DNA of 64,000 nt from Cyclobacteriaceae bacterium (GCA_947458585.1 CANGYY010000001.1:61001-125000); one strand, 5' to 3'. Numbered from the stretch's first letter, positions 50,740 to 59,711 are shown. Numbers and translations: made by a program. The notes: generated by a model not told the origin, from the letters alone.

Positions 50740-51198
50740 ATGAAAAAGTTATTTTCTTTATTGACGCTAGCCTTCGTACTTGTATTCTCCTCTTGCATTG
50801 AGCAGAACTACCCTGTATGGGAAGGTCTTGTAGTTGAATTTCAGGATGCTGTAGACCGTGCACCAGTTGCGGGTCAAGTATATCCTCGAATCACGGTAGC
50901 CAATACCGTTGGAACTGTAAACCTACGTGTCAACCTAGTAGGAGCACACAGACCATCTGACGAAATCATTACCTACTCTGTAGTGACCGATGGCACTACT
51001 GCAGTAGCAGGTAGAGATTACGTGGCTCCAGGTACCTTGACGATCCCTGCAGGTTCCAGCTTTGGAACTTTGACAGTCAACGTATTAAATACAGGTAGAA
51101 TCGGTGGATCTGTTGATTTGTTACTGCAGTTAGTAGGTAACGATGAGGTAGGTAATAGCGCCAACTACAACAAGGTTCAGATTCGAATCACTCGTTAA
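50740..51198 (+). CDS. Lipoprotein with Calx-beta-like domain, linked to SusCD
   Basis: 152 residues with lipobox FSSC (Cys19). Residues about 65-150 have a Calx-beta-like pattern: TYSVVTDGTTAVAGRDYVAP, GTLTIPAGSSFGTLTVNV and SVDLLLQLVGND. Such modules are common in small lipoproteins encoded right after susC/susD and may help ligand capture at the surface. It is the last gene of the unit, before a strong terminator. Confidence 0.8.
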   Translation: MKKLFSLLTLAFVLVFSSCIEQNYPVWEGLVVEFQDAVDRAPVAGQVYPRITVANTVGTVNLRVNLVGAHRPSDEIITYSVVTDGTTAVAGRDYVAPGTLTIPAGSSFGTLTVNVLNTGRIGGSVDLLLQLVGNDEVGNSANYNKVQIRITR

Positions 51199-51233
51199 TT
51201 CACGAGTTAGACGATTATTTTCTTTTCTAAAAA

Positions 51234-51260
51234 GGCCGGATTTATCCGGCCTTTTTTTTT
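51234..51260 (+). terminator. Terminator of the susCD operon
   Basis: GGCCGGAT (51234-51241) pairs with ATCCGGCC (51244-51251), followed by nine T, 35 nt after the lipoprotein stop codon. Confidence 0.9.
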
Positions 51261-51270
51261 ACTTTGAATT

Positions 51271-51933
51271 ATGAAAAAATCATTCTTTTTCCTCCTACTC
51301 CTTGTTGGGCTACTCCCGATGAGTTCCTTTGCTCAAATGACCTTACTTCGTGATAATGGAACAGGCATGCCGATTACAGCAGATCCTTTCCTAGGTGTCA
51401 AAGGCTCTGCGTATTTCGATGAGTTTAAGAAAGGTGTCATTTACTTGGCTACTGGGCAAAAAGTAGAAGGCTTAACCATTGCCTTGAACGCGTACAACAA
51501 TACCTTGGAGTACAAACTCGAAGGTGGGCTATTTGCCTATACCCCTGATAAGGTGACCGGATTTTCCTACCCTCCAGAAGCGGGTGGTAGTGAATATACC
51601 AGCGCATACGTGGTACCCACTCTTAAAACAAAGCGATTTTTGAAGGTTGTGGAAAAGGGAACCTATACCTTGCTCTATCATGCCTACAAGACCATGACTG
51701 ATGATCCTTCTGCAACTTATGGAGCACAGGCTTCCAAAGTTTTTCAAGATCAAGAAGAGTTCTTTGTGGTAGTGAATGAAAAAGTGATGTTGATGAAAAA
51801 TAAGGAAAAGGACCTTCAGCAAATCTTTGGAACTGACCTAACTAAAGCCACGGCCTTCATCAAATCGGAACGAATCGATTTCAAAAAATCAGAAGACTTG
51901 CAGGCTTTGATTCGTCACATGAACCAGAACTAA
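51271..51933 (+). CDS. Secreted protein of unknown function
   Basis: 220 residues with a signal peptide (MKKSFFFLLLLVGLLPMSSFAQ). No cysteine in the mature part; KKGVIYLATGQKVEGLTIAL (about 45-64) and EEFFVVVNEKVMLMKNKEKDLQ (about 171-190) look like beta strands followed by a helix. I do not recognise the family. It lies after the susCD terminator and has its own terminator, so it is probably a separate unit. Confidence 0.72.
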   Translation: MKKSFFFLLLLVGLLPMSSFAQMTLLRDNGTGMPITADPFLGVKGSAYFDEFKKGVIYLATGQKVEGLTIALNAYNNTLEYKLEGGLFAYTPDKVTGFSYPPEAGGSEYTSAYVVPTLKTKRFLKVVEKGTYTLLYHAYKTMTDDPSATYGAQASKVFQDQEEFFVVVNEKVMLMKNKEKDLQQIFGTDLTKATAFIKSERIDFKKSEDLQALIRHMNQN

Positions 51934-51952
51934 CCGGTGCAGAGGTTTGTCA

Positions 51953-51985
51953 AAAGTCTCCCAAAGTAATTGGGAGACTTTTTTT
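51953..51985 (+). terminator. Terminator of the 220-residue secreted protein gene
   Basis: AAAGTCTCCCAA (51953-51964) pairs with TTGGGAGACTTT (51970-51981); T run to 51985. Confidence 0.88.
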
Positions 51986-52130
51986 CCCCCTGGTTGAAAC
52001 CAGGGGTTATGAATTCGGTCACTCCTACGGAGTTCTGGAGTACAATTCATTTAATCAACTAGCCTAGATCCGAAGGCACCTGTCCTGTGCGCCGCGGCGT
52101 ACGGGATCGTTACATTCTGATCTTCAGCAG
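51986..52130. repeat. REP-like element with nested hairpins
   Basis: A perfect hairpin, CCCCTGGTT then GA then AACCAGGGG (about 51987-52006), is followed by ATGAATT (52009-52015) and AATTCAT (52044-52050) flanking ACTCC-TAC-GGAGT (52021-52033). A second G/C-rich part has the palindrome CGCCGCGGCG (about 52092-52101). The stacked inverted repeats in non-coding DNA resemble REP sequences mobilised by RAYT transposases; that link is inference. Confidence 0.65.
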
Positions 52131-52186
52131 TCATTAACTGTTATATTCAACCATCGGCATCATTGCGGATAATCACCTATTTTTTT

Positions 52187-52194
52187 TACTTTTG
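52187..52194 (+). promoter_or_regulatory. -7 element (TACTTTTG) of the pterin synthase gene
   Basis: Exact TAnnTTTG, 20 nt before the ATG at 52215, with TTG at 52163-52165 (21-nt spacer) as the likely -33 box. Confidence 0.6.
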
Positions 52195-52214
52195 TGCCTT
52201 AGTCCACTCATGAC

Positions 52215-52634
52215 ATGATTTACGTTTCGCGAAAGGAACATTTTAATGCTGCGCACAAACTTTGGAATCCCAATTGGTCTGATGCCAAGAATTTCGAGGT
52301 TTTTGGTCCTTGTGCGAATGTCAATTGGCATGGCCACAACTTCGAATTGATCGTGACTGTCAAAGGGAATCCTGATCCAGATACCGGCTTTGTGGTGGAT
52401 TTGAAAGAACTTTCGGAAGTAACACGACGCTTGCTTATTGATCGGGTGGATCACAAAAATCTAAACTTGGATGTGGATTTCATGCAGGGAAAAATGGCGA
52501 GTTGTGAGGTGTTGGTCATGGAGTTTTGGAAGATTTTAGCCCCTGCAATCAAAGAAATTACACCAAGAGGTGCCTTGTATAAGTTGACCTTATACGAAAC
52601 TCCTCGGAATTTTGTGGAATTTCTAGGTGAGTAG
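52215..52634 (+). CDS. 6-pyruvoyl-tetrahydropterin synthase family protein (COG0720), Cys-x5-HGH type
   Basis: 139 residues. Zinc ligands are His14 (HFNAAH), His39 and His41 (WHGHNFEL). The catalytic Cys33 is separated from HGH by five residues (CANVNWHGH), as in biopterin-forming PTPS, whereas QueD usually has Cys-x3-HGH. The C-terminus has the VDHKNLNLDVDF and GALYKLTLYETP segments of the fold. It could make 6-pyruvoyl-tetrahydropterin for tetrahydrobiopterin, or act in queuosine synthesis; queE at 43155 keeps the second option open. An earlier ATG at 52210 runs into a stop, so 52215 is right. Confidence 0.88.
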   Translation: MIYVSRKEHFNAAHKLWNPNWSDAKNFEVFGPCANVNWHGHNFELIVTVKGNPDPDTGFVVDLKELSEVTRRLLIDRVDHKNLNLDVDFMQGKMASCEVLVMEFWKILAPAIKEITPRGALYKLTLYETPRNFVEFLGE

Positions 52635-52709
52635 GGGTATTTCTAGTTGCTATATTTGGGAAGTAGGCAGATTCGCCTACTTTTATTTTTTAGTTAAGTA
52701 GTACACGCT

Positions 52710-53822
52710 TTGAAAAAGATATACATCATTTCTGGAGAACGCTCAGGGGACATGCATGCAGGCAATTTGGTGCATGCCTTGAAATCCCTGGATTCCAAAC
52801 TTCAATTTCGGGGTATGGGTGGGCAGTATTCCAAAGATGTAGGTGTCGACTTGGCTTTGGACTACGCTGCGGTTTCCGTGATGGGATTCGTAGAGGTGGT
52901 CTTTGGGTTCCGGAAGGTGCTCAAAGCCTTGACTCTAATCAAAAAAGACTTACTCGCGTATCGACCGGAGGCTGTGGTACTGGTAGACTTTGGGGGTTTT
53001 AACATGAAGGTAGCAGCATTTGCGACCCAGCTTGGGATTCCTGTACATTATTACATCCCTCCGAAAGTTTGGGCTTGGAATCAAAAACGAGCCCTAATCC
53101 TAAAAGCAAATACGGATCAAGTTTATTCCATATTGCCTTTTGAACCTACCTTCTTTGCCAAATTCAGCATGCAAGTGCAGTATGTGGGTAATCCTTTGTT
53201 GGATGAAATCAAAAAGTTTACCCCACACGATTTTTTCTACCAAAAAAATGAGCTTTCCTACCAACCTATTGTAGCCTTACTTCCGGGTAGTAGAACCCAA
53301 GAAGTAAATGCTATGTTGGCAAAAATGATTGCCTTGGTGCCCGATTTTCCTAAGGTACAATTTGTGGTGGCGGGTGTCGATAGCCTGCCTGCAGCCACCT
53401 ATGCACTGGCTCTGTCTAAAGGGATCCAAGTGATTTACAATCAAACCTATGATTTGCTATCCCATGCTGCGGCAGCGGTGGTCACTTCAGGTACGGCTAC
53501 CTTGGAGACGGCGCTTTTTAATGTGCCTCAGTTGGTGGTTTACAAGACTTCCTGGATTTCGTATCAGATTGGGAAGCGATTGATTCGAGTACCTTACATC
53601 TCGCTGCCCAACCTGATTGCTGACAAGCAGGTAGTTCGGGAATTGATTCAGGATGATTTTTCGCTTGATAACCTTCGCCAAGAGCTGGGTCGACTCCTGT
53701 CCGATTCAAGCCATCGACAGGAGATGCAAGTGGGGTATGACTTGATTCGTGAGCGAATAGGGGAGCAGCAAGCCTCAGATCGGGTAGCCCACTTGATTCT
53801 GGAATCCCTAGGCAAAAAATAA
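52710..53822 (+). CDS. lpxB: Lipid-A-disaccharide synthase
   Basis: 370 residues starting at a TTG; no ATG lies near the conserved N-terminus KKIYIISGERSGDMHAGNLV, so TTG is accepted. It condenses UDP-diacylglucosamine with lipid X to make the lipid A disaccharide at the inner membrane. Typical segments: VLVDFGGFNMKVA (about 90-102), YYIPPKVWAWNQKRA (about 112-126), LLPGSRTQEV (about 190-199) and TSGTATLETALFNVPQLVVY (about 257-276). It ends next to a terminator shared with clpX. Confidence 0.95.
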   Translation: MKKIYIISGERSGDMHAGNLVHALKSLDSKLQFRGMGGQYSKDVGVDLALDYAAVSVMGFVEVVFGFRKVLKALTLIKKDLLAYRPEAVVLVDFGGFNMKVAAFATQLGIPVHYYIPPKVWAWNQKRALILKANTDQVYSILPFEPTFFAKFSMQVQYVGNPLLDEIKKFTPHDFFYQKNELSYQPIVALLPGSRTQEVNAMLAKMIALVPDFPKVQFVVAGVDSLPAATYALALSKGIQVIYNQTYDLLSHAAAAVVTSGTATLETALFNVPQLVVYKTSWISYQIGKRLIRVPYISLPNLIADKQVVRELIQDDFSLDNLRQELGRLLSDSSHRQEMQVGYDLIRERIGEQQASDRVAHLILESLGKK

Positions 53823-53845
53823 ACCCCGAGATTCTCGGGGTTTTG
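53821..53845. terminator. Terminator between lpxB and clpX
   Basis: CCCCGAG (53825-53831) pairs with CTCGGGG (53835-53841), loop ATT, with short A and T runs on either side; it can serve both converging genes. Confidence 0.8.
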
Positions 53846-53847
53846 AC

Positions 53848-55071
53848 TTAGGCAACCTGCAGTTGCTTGAATTTCGAGGTGTCAAATTTGGATCGTGCAT
53901 AGGCCTCATCGATATGTAAGGCGGTAATGCTTTGATCTGAGGGGATCTCGTACATCGCATCGGTTACGATTGCCTCACAGATGGAGCGGAGCCCACGAGC
54001 ACCGAGATTGTATTCTACAGCCTTGTCAACGATGAAGTCAAGCGCTCCCTCATCAAAAGTCAGTGTGACGCCTTCCATGGCCATTAGCTTTGCATATTGC
54101 TTTACTAAAGCATTTTTGGGTTCGGTGAGGATTCGCTTCAATGTAGATCTGTGGAGTGGATCCAAGTGAGTCAACACGGGAAGTCTTCCAATCAATTCCG
54201 GGATCAAACCAAAAGCTTTGAGGTCTTGGGCAGTCACGTATTGCAGGAGATTTTCTCGGTTTGCAGCCGCATTCGTGGAAGCCGAATTGAATCCCATCGG
54301 TTGCGTGTTCATTCGTTTACCGATGTGTCTGGCTATCCCATCAAAAGCACCTCCGCAGATGAAGAGTATATTTTCGGTGTTTACCGCGATCATCTTTTGA
54401 TCCGGATGCTTTCTGCCTCCTTGAGGTGGAACGTTGACTACAGTGCCTTCTAAAAGCTTAAGCAAGGCTTGTTGAACTCCTTCACCACTCACATCACGCG
54501 TGATGGAAGGGTTATCGGATTTACGGGCAATTTTATCAACCTCATCGATGTAGACAATGCCTCTCTCGGCTTCTTCGACCTTGTAGTCGGCAGCCTGAAG
54601 GAGTCGAGTCAAGATGCTTTCTACATCTTCACCTACATAGCCCGCTTCAGTCAAGACTGTGGCGTCAGCGATGCAAAAGGGCACTTCCAATATTTTGGCT
54701 AAGGTTTTGACGAGGTAGGTTTTTCCCGTACCCGTATCTCCCACTAGGATGATGTTGGATTTTTCAATTTTGATTTCGTCTGCTTCTTCCTTTTGCTGCA
54801 AGCGCTTGTAGTGATTGTAAACAGCTACAGTAAGCACTTTTTTGGCATCCTCCTGACCAATCACATACTGATCCAAGTACTGCGTAAGTTCCTTTGGCTT
54901 TTTGAGTTTGAAGGCGGGAGTGGTGGTAGACTTCTTATTTTTCTTGTCCTCACCCACGATTTCATGGGCTTGTTCAATACAGAAGTTACAGATGTGAGCA
55001 GAGATGCCCGACACCATCAAGTCCACGTCTTTCTTATTTCTACCGCAGAAGGAGCAGGTGATTTGAGCCAT
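53848..55071 (-). CDS. clpX: ATP-dependent Clp protease ATP-binding subunit ClpX
   Basis: 407 residues. The zinc-binding domain has Cys6, Cys9, Cys28 and Cys31. The AAA+ domain has Walker [11 protein letters not shown] (about 112-121), the pore loop GYVGEDVES, Walker [10 protein letters not shown], and sensor regions up to [11 protein letters not shown]. It unfolds substrates and feeds them to ClpP. The start ATG overlaps the clpP stop in TAATG, so the two are translationally coupled. Confidence 0.96.
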   Translation of the reverse strand: MAQITCSFCGRNKKDVDLMVSGISAHICNFCIEQAHEIVGEDKKNKKSTTTPAFKLKKPKELTQYLDQYVIGQEDAKKVLTVAVYNHYKRLQQKEEADEIKIEKSNIILVGDTGTGKTYLVKTLAKILEVPFCIADATVLTEAGYVGEDVESILTRLLQAADYKVEEAERGIVYIDEVDKIARKSDNPSITRDVSGEGVQQALLKLLEGTVVNVPPQGGRKHPDQKMIAVNTENILFICGGAFDGIARHIGKRMNTQPMGFNSASTNAAANRENLLQYVTAQDLKAFGLIPELIGRLPVLTHLDPLHRSTLKRILTEPKNALVKQYAKLMAMEGVTLTFDEGALDFIVDKAVEYNLGARGLRSICEAIVTDAMYEIPSDQSITALHIDEAYARSKFDTSKFKQLQVA

Positions 55072-55745
55072 TAGGTAGTTTTTTTAACCAATACTTCATC
55101 GATCAAGCCGTATTCTTTGGCTTCTGGTGCGCGCAACCAATAGTCTCTGTCGGAATCCTTTTCAATTTCTTCAAAGGATTTGCCTGTATGGTTGGCTAAG
55201 ATTTGGTACAATTCCTGACGCATGGCGAGGATCAATTTCAAAGAAATCTCCATATCAGTGGACTGACCTTGCATCCCGCCTGAAGGCTGGTGGATCATGA
55301 CGCGGGAATGTTGCAAAGCCGAACGCTTGTCTTTGGCTCCACCTGCTAGCAATACTGCTCCCATAGAAGCCGCAATCCCAGTACAGATAGTGGCTACATC
55401 TGGACCGATGTACTGCATCGTGTCGTAGATTCCTAGACCTGCAGTCACAGATCCTCCTGGGCTGTTGATGTAAAGCAGCACGTCCTTTTTGGAGTCTACG
55501 GATTCCAAGAATAGCAATTGGGCTACAATGATGTTGGCAATATGGTCATCAACTCCAGTTCCCAAAAAGATAATGCGGTCCATGATAAGTCGGGAAAATA
55601 CATCGATCTCTCTGAAATTCTGAGGCCGCTCCTCAATCACCGAGCGGGTCATGTTTTCAATATGGGTGGTGTATTGGTCAAAAGCCGTACCACTAACGCC
55701 TTGGTTGTGAATGGCGTATTTTCTGAATTCTTCCTTGTTGATCAT
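55071..55745 (-). CDS. clpP: ATP-dependent Clp protease proteolytic subunit ClpP
   Basis: 224 residues from ATG 55745. A TTG-initiated extension to 55769 overlaps the promoter and is rejected. The catalytic triad is visible: Ser127 (GIAASMGAV), His152 (RVMIHQP) and Asp197 ([10 protein letters not shown]). Forms the tetradecameric protease with ClpX. First gene of clpP-clpX, with its own -7 element. Confidence 0.95.
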   Translation of the reverse strand: MINKEEFRKYAIHNQGVSGTAFDQYTTHIENMTRSVIEERPQNFREIDVFSRLIMDRIIFLGTGVDDHIANIIVAQLLFLESVDSKKDVLLYINSPGGSVTAGLGIYDTMQYIGPDVATICTGIAASMGAVLLAGGAKDKRSALQHSRVMIHQPSGGMQGQSTDMEISLKLILAMRQELYQILANHTGKSFEEIEKDSDRDYWLRAPEAKEYGLIDEVLVKKTT

Positions 55746-55766
55746 GTCTTGGGTTGTTCTAGGAGA

Positions 55767-55774
55767 CAAAACTA
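55767..55774 (-). promoter_or_regulatory. -7 element (TAGTTTTG) of clpPX
   Basis: Exact TAnnTTTG on the minus strand, 21 nt before the clpP ATG and 1 nt from the terminator stem of tig, so the -33 region coincides with the tig terminator hairpin. Confidence 0.55.
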
Positions 55775-55800
55775 AAAAAGTCCTTTAAAAAAGGACTTTT
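55773..55800 (-). terminator. Terminator of tig
   Basis: Perfect 11-bp stem AAAAGTCCTTT (55776-55786) with AAAGGACTTTT (55790-55800), loop AAA; T run on the minus strand; 20 nt after the tig stop. Confidence 0.82.
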
Positions 55801-55820
55801 CAATATAGTTCATAATTCGA

Positions 55821-57149
55821 TTACTTGTCCAAAAGTTCCTTGAATTCGTCTATCGTTAGACTTTTCTCAGTCATTTTTATTTTCTCTTGAACCAAGGCCA
55901 ATACCTTTTCATTTTGGACGGAGGTCATCAAGTTCATGTAGTTTTGACCTTCGTTGCCTTTGAGGTAGTTGTCTACAAACAAGTCCATGCTAGACTCCAT
56001 TTGTGCACCAAGTCCAGAAGAAGCAAACTGCTCACGGATCATTTCTTTGGTCTTTTCGATCACATCTGCGTGCTCGGCTTGGATTCCATTATCCTTGGCA
56101 ACTTGATTGGAGATCAAGGACCAAGACAATTGCTTGGCATAGAGCGGATATTCCTGCTCTACTTCCGCTTCAGTTACTTTCCCTTCGTTGGCTTTGATCA
56201 ACCATTCCTTTAGGAAAGCATCCGGAAGGGAAAGTTTGGTTTTCTCAACCACCAATTTCTTCAATTCTTCCTCAGTAAATACCTTGGATTCTCTGTTGTA
56301 GCTTCCCTGAAGTGTTTCTTTTACTTTTTCTTCAAACTCTTTCTTGGTCTTCACCTGATCTGGGCCAAAGATTTTGTCGAAAAACTCCTGGTTCAGTTCT
56401 GCCTTCGCCTTACGGTTGATGTTCTTTACCGTAAAGGTGTAACCACCTTTGGCATCTTCTGATTCTTGGTCGGACAAGCCGAAGCCTGCAGTCCACTCGT
56501 CTTTTTTAACTTCTTTGCTTTCAAACTCCACTACTGCCTCTTTGCTCAGGCCGATATACTTACCCGCTAACTTTTTGGAAAGTTTGCTGATGTCTGCTGA
56601 AACTGTCTTTGAGAAATCTGTAGAGGTGGATTTTAAATCTCCGTAAATGAAGTCACCCGCTTCTGATACTTCAGGGTTGGTGCTTTCTCCATACTGTGAG
56701 GTCAAGTTTTCGATGGTTTCATCGATTAGCTTTTGATCTACCTTGATGCTGTAGTTGATTCCTTTAATCGTTTGGTCCAACTTCACCTCAATGGATTCTA
56801 TAAAACCGATTTTGTATTCGAATTCAAAATCTTTTTGGTTTTTCCAGTCGATGGATTCATCCGCTTTTTCTACGGGTAAGGGCTCACCTAATACCTTAAA
56901 AGTTTGTGTTTTTAGGTGATTATTTAGTGACTCACCTAACAACGTGTTGATTTCTTCAACCAAAAGCGATAGGCCATACATGTTTTTTACCATGGATATC
57001 GGTGCTTTTCCAGGTCGGAAGCCACGAATTACGGCCTTTTTGGCGTAGTCTTTAAGTTTAGCGTCAACCTTAGGTTGATAATCTGCCTCAATTAGTTTAA
57101 TTTTAATAGAAGCTTGATTTGCGGTGTGCTTGTCTACTGTAATTTCCAA
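55821..57149 (-). CDS. tig: Trigger factor
   Basis: 442 residues from TTG 57149 (read MEITVDKHTANQASIKIKLI). The open frame continues upstream to 57434 but passes through a tRNA-Leu, and no ATG lies near the homologous N-terminus, so the TTG is the probable start. The ribosome-binding signature GFRPGKAP (about 44-51) is present. The PPIase middle domain and the helical C-terminus follow. It is the ribosome-associated folding chaperone. It is followed in the same direction by clpP and clpX, as in many bacteria. Confidence 0.92.
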   Translation of the reverse strand: MEITVDKHTANQASIKIKLIEADYQPKVDAKLKDYAKKAVIRGFRPGKAPISMVKNMYGLSLLVEEINTLLGESLNNHLKTQTFKVLGEPLPVEKADESIDWKNQKDFEFEYKIGFIESIEVKLDQTIKGINYSIKVDQKLIDETIENLTSQYGESTNPEVSEAGDFIYGDLKSTSTDFSKTVSADISKLSKKLAGKYIGLSKEAVVEFESKEVKKDEWTAGFGLSDQESEDAKGGYTFTVKNINRKAKAELNQEFFDKIFGPDQVKTKKEFEEKVKETLQGSYNRESKVFTEEELKKLVVEKTKLSLPDAFLKEWLIKANEGKVTEAEVEQEYPLYAKQLSWSLISNQVAKDNGIQAEHADVIEKTKEMIREQFASSGLGAQMESSMDLFVDNYLKGNEGQNYMNLMTSVQNEKVLALVQEKIKMTEKSLTIDEFKELLDK

Positions 57150-57232
57150 AGTATGTTCAATTAACTGGTGTTGAATTAAAAACCCCCAATCTCTTTCCTG
57201 ATTTACAGGGGAGGGATTGAGGGCTTGTAGGG

Positions 57233-57314
57233 TGCGGATAGAGGGACTCGAACCCCCATGCCTCGCGGCGCTAGATCCTAAGTCTAGTGCGTCTACCAAT
57301 TTCGCCACATCCGC
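57233..57314 (-). tRNA. tRNA-Leu(UAG)
   Basis: 82 nt on the minus strand. The acceptor stem GCGGATG pairs with TATCCGC (one G-U) and the discriminator is A. The D-arm reads GGCGAAATTGGTAGACGC, the anticodon loop CTTAGGA gives UAG (reads CUA), a short variable arm of the class II tRNA type is seen, and the T-arm is GGGGGTTCGAGTCCCTC. CCA is not encoded. It lies 83 nt upstream of tig and may be transcribed with it. Confidence 0.95.
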
Positions 57315-57468
57315 ATGTGACCAAGAGGAAAATAAAAGTCCTTTTCCAATTGTGGATGCAAAGGTAAATACATATTCTAATTTACCACAAGGCAATGAAA
57401 AAATATTTCTAAAAAAAGTGGAATTCTGTCCCAATACCTTTCAAATTTGAAATTCAAAATCCCCACCA

Positions 57469-59685
57469 ATGATTCAAGTAGATGTAGCAGAAGAGCGTAG
57501 TGAAATTCTGAAACGGTACCGGAGATTGCTCCGGCAAGCCAAGCCCATCTTAAAACCAGGGGATACCAAGCTGATTAAGAAGGCCTTTACCATTTCCTTG
57601 GAGGCGCACAAAGACATGCGCCGCAAATCAGGGGAGCCTTACATCTATCACCCTTTGGAAGTAGCCTTAGTTTGCGTAGAAGAAATTGGCCTGGGGACCA
57701 CTTCCATCATTTCTGCCTTGCTTCACGATGTAGTGGAAGACACGGATCTGGAGTTGGAGGATATTGAGCGTGATTTCGGCTACAAGGTCATGACCATCAT
57801 CGATGGCCTTACCAAAATTTCCGGGGTATTTGAATACGGGAGCTCTCAGCAAGCAGAGAATTTCCGAAAAATGTTGCTCACGCTTTCTGACGATGTGCGG
57901 GTGATTTTGATCAAGTTGGCCGATCGACTGAACAACATGCGGACGCTAGGCAGCATGCCTCGAAACAAGCAGTTGAAAATTGCCTCGGAGACCATGTATT
58001 TGTACGCTCCTTTGGCGCATCGCTTGGGGCTCTATGCGATCAAATCCGAGTTGGAGGATTTGTTTTTGAAGTATACCGATACCGAAGCGTATCAGGATAT
58101 CGTCCACAAAATCAACGAGTCAAAAAGTTACCGCAATAAGTTTATCAAAAACTTTATTCAGCCGGTTGAGGAGGAATTGACTCGGCAAGGTTTTCAATTT
58201 ACAATTAAAGGTCGTCCCAAGTCGGTTTATTCCATATTCAATAAAATGAAGACGCAGGGCATTCCTTTCGAGGAGGTGTTTGACTTATTTGCGGTACGAA
58301 TCATTCTGGAGAGTGAACTAGAGAACGAGAAGGCCGACTGTTGGCAGGCCTATTCCATTGTGACTGATTTTTACCGACCCAACCCCAACCGTCTGCGGGA
58401 TTGGATAAGCACGCCTCGCTCCAATGGCTACGAGTCCCTGCATACGACGGTGATGAGCACTACCGGACAATGGGTAGAAGTGCAAATCCGTACGGGTAGA
58501 ATGAATGACATTGCCGAAAGGGGCTATGCTGCACATTGGAAATACAAGGAAAAGGATGCCTCAGGCAAGTCGGGTCCTGGTTTGGACGAATGGATCAACC
58601 AGGTGCGAAGCATGTTGGAAACCAACGATGGGAGTGCTATCGAATTCATGGATGATTTCCGTGGCAACTTGTTTAATGATGAGGTATTTGTATTTACTCC
58701 TAAGGGTGATTTGAAGGTGCTGCCTACAGGTTCCTCGGCCTTGGATTTTGCCTTTGAAATCCACACCATGGTTGGCGCCAAATGTATTGGTGCCAAGGTG
58801 AACCAACGCCTCGTTCCGATCAGTTACAAATTAAAAAATGGGGATCAGGTAGAAATCCTGACCTCGACCAAGCAAAAGCCCACCGAAGACTGGTTGCATC
58901 AAGTGGTCACTTCTCGTGCCAAGGCAAAAATAAAAGATGCCTTACGAGAGGAGAAAAAGTCTGCTATTCTAGATGGCCGCGAAATTGTGCAGCGCAAACT
59001 GAAATCTATGAAAATGGACTTCACCTCTGAGGTGATTGAGCAGTTAAGGGCTTTCTATGATTTGAAGTCGGCGAATGAATTTTACTACCGGGTCGGAAGA
59101 GGGATCATTGACCCTACTTCAATCAAATCATTTAAGGAATTTAAAGAACTCCAAAAGCAAAAATCGAAGACTGCAGAGAAGGTAAAGGATGAATCCTCGT
59201 TTACCAAAGAAATCAAAAATTTGAAAGGTCCTGAGCACGATCAGTTGCTGATTGGGGAGGATATGGATATCGTAGATTATAAACTCTCTGTTTGTTGCAA
59301 CCCCATTCCCGGCGATGAAGTCTTTGGATTTGTGACCATCAATGAAGGTATCAAGATTCACCGAACTACCTGTCCCAATGCGGTAGAGCTCCTTTCGAAT
59401 CATGGTAATCGGGTCATCAAGGCACGTTGGACGAGTCAAAAGGAAATCGCCTTCCTCGCTGGATTACGAATTTTAGGAACTGACCGAGTAGGCATGATCA
59501 ATGATTTGACGAAAGTAATTTCCAATGAATTGAAGGTGAATATGCGTTCGATTACTGTGGACTCCGATGGGGGGATTTTTGAAGGTACGATCAAGTTGTA
59601 TGTCAACAATACCGAGCATTTGGATCAGCTCATCAAAAATCTAGATCAAATTGAAGGAGTAATAAAAGTTTCGCGTTTTGATTGA
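57469..59685 (+). CDS. Bifunctional (p)ppGpp synthetase/hydrolase (RelA/SpoT family)
   Basis: 738 residues with domains in the usual order: HD hydrolase (about 30-200; YIYHPLEVA, SALLHDVVEDTD with the HD pair at 86-87), synthetase (about 240-370; GRPKSVYSIFNKM, YESLHTTVMST), TGS (about 405-465; VFVFTPKGDLKVLP), a helical/zinc region with KLSVCCNPIPGDEVFGF (about 608-624) and a C-terminal ACT domain (about 660-738). The intact HD suggests that hydrolase activity is kept. It governs the stringent response; no second copy is in the window. Confidence 0.96.
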   Translation: MIQVDVAEERSEILKRYRRLLRQAKPILKPGDTKLIKKAFTISLEAHKDMRRKSGEPYIYHPLEVALVCVEEIGLGTTSIISALLHDVVEDTDLELEDIERDFGYKVMTIIDGLTKISGVFEYGSSQQAENFRKMLLTLSDDVRVILIKLADRLNNMRTLGSMPRNKQLKIASETMYLYAPLAHRLGLYAIKSELEDLFLKYTDTEAYQDIVHKINESKSYRNKFIKNFIQPVEEELTRQGFQFTIKGRPKSVYSIFNKMKTQGIPFEEVFDLFAVRIILESELENEKADCWQAYSIVTDFYRPNPNRLRDWISTPRSNGYESLHTTVMSTTGQWVEVQIRTGRMNDIAERGYAAHWKYKEKDASGKSGPGLDEWINQVRSMLETNDGSAIEFMDDFRGNLFNDEVFVFTPKGDLKVLPTGSSALDFAFEIHTMVGAKCIGAKVNQRLVPISYKLKNGDQVEILTSTKQKPTEDWLHQVVTSRAKAKIKDALREEKKSAILDGREIVQRKLKSMKMDFTSEVIEQLRAFYDLKSANEFYYRVGRGIIDPTSIKSFKEFKELQKQKSKTAEKVKDESSFTKEIKNLKGPEHDQLLIGEDMDIVDYKLSVCCNPIPGDEVFGFVTINEGIKIHRTTCPNAVELLSNHGNRVIKARWTSQKEIAFLAGLRILGTDRVGMINDLTKVISNELKVNMRSITVDSDGGIFEGTIKLYVNNTEHLDQLIKNLDQIEGVIKVSRFD

Positions 59686-59711
59686 AAGCATCTTTTCAAC
59701 AAATCATGCGT

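Noticed and set aside
57150..57434. N-terminal extension of trigger factor (about 95 residues)
   Set aside because: It translates a tRNA-Leu gene and a terminator-like region; no family member has such an extension.
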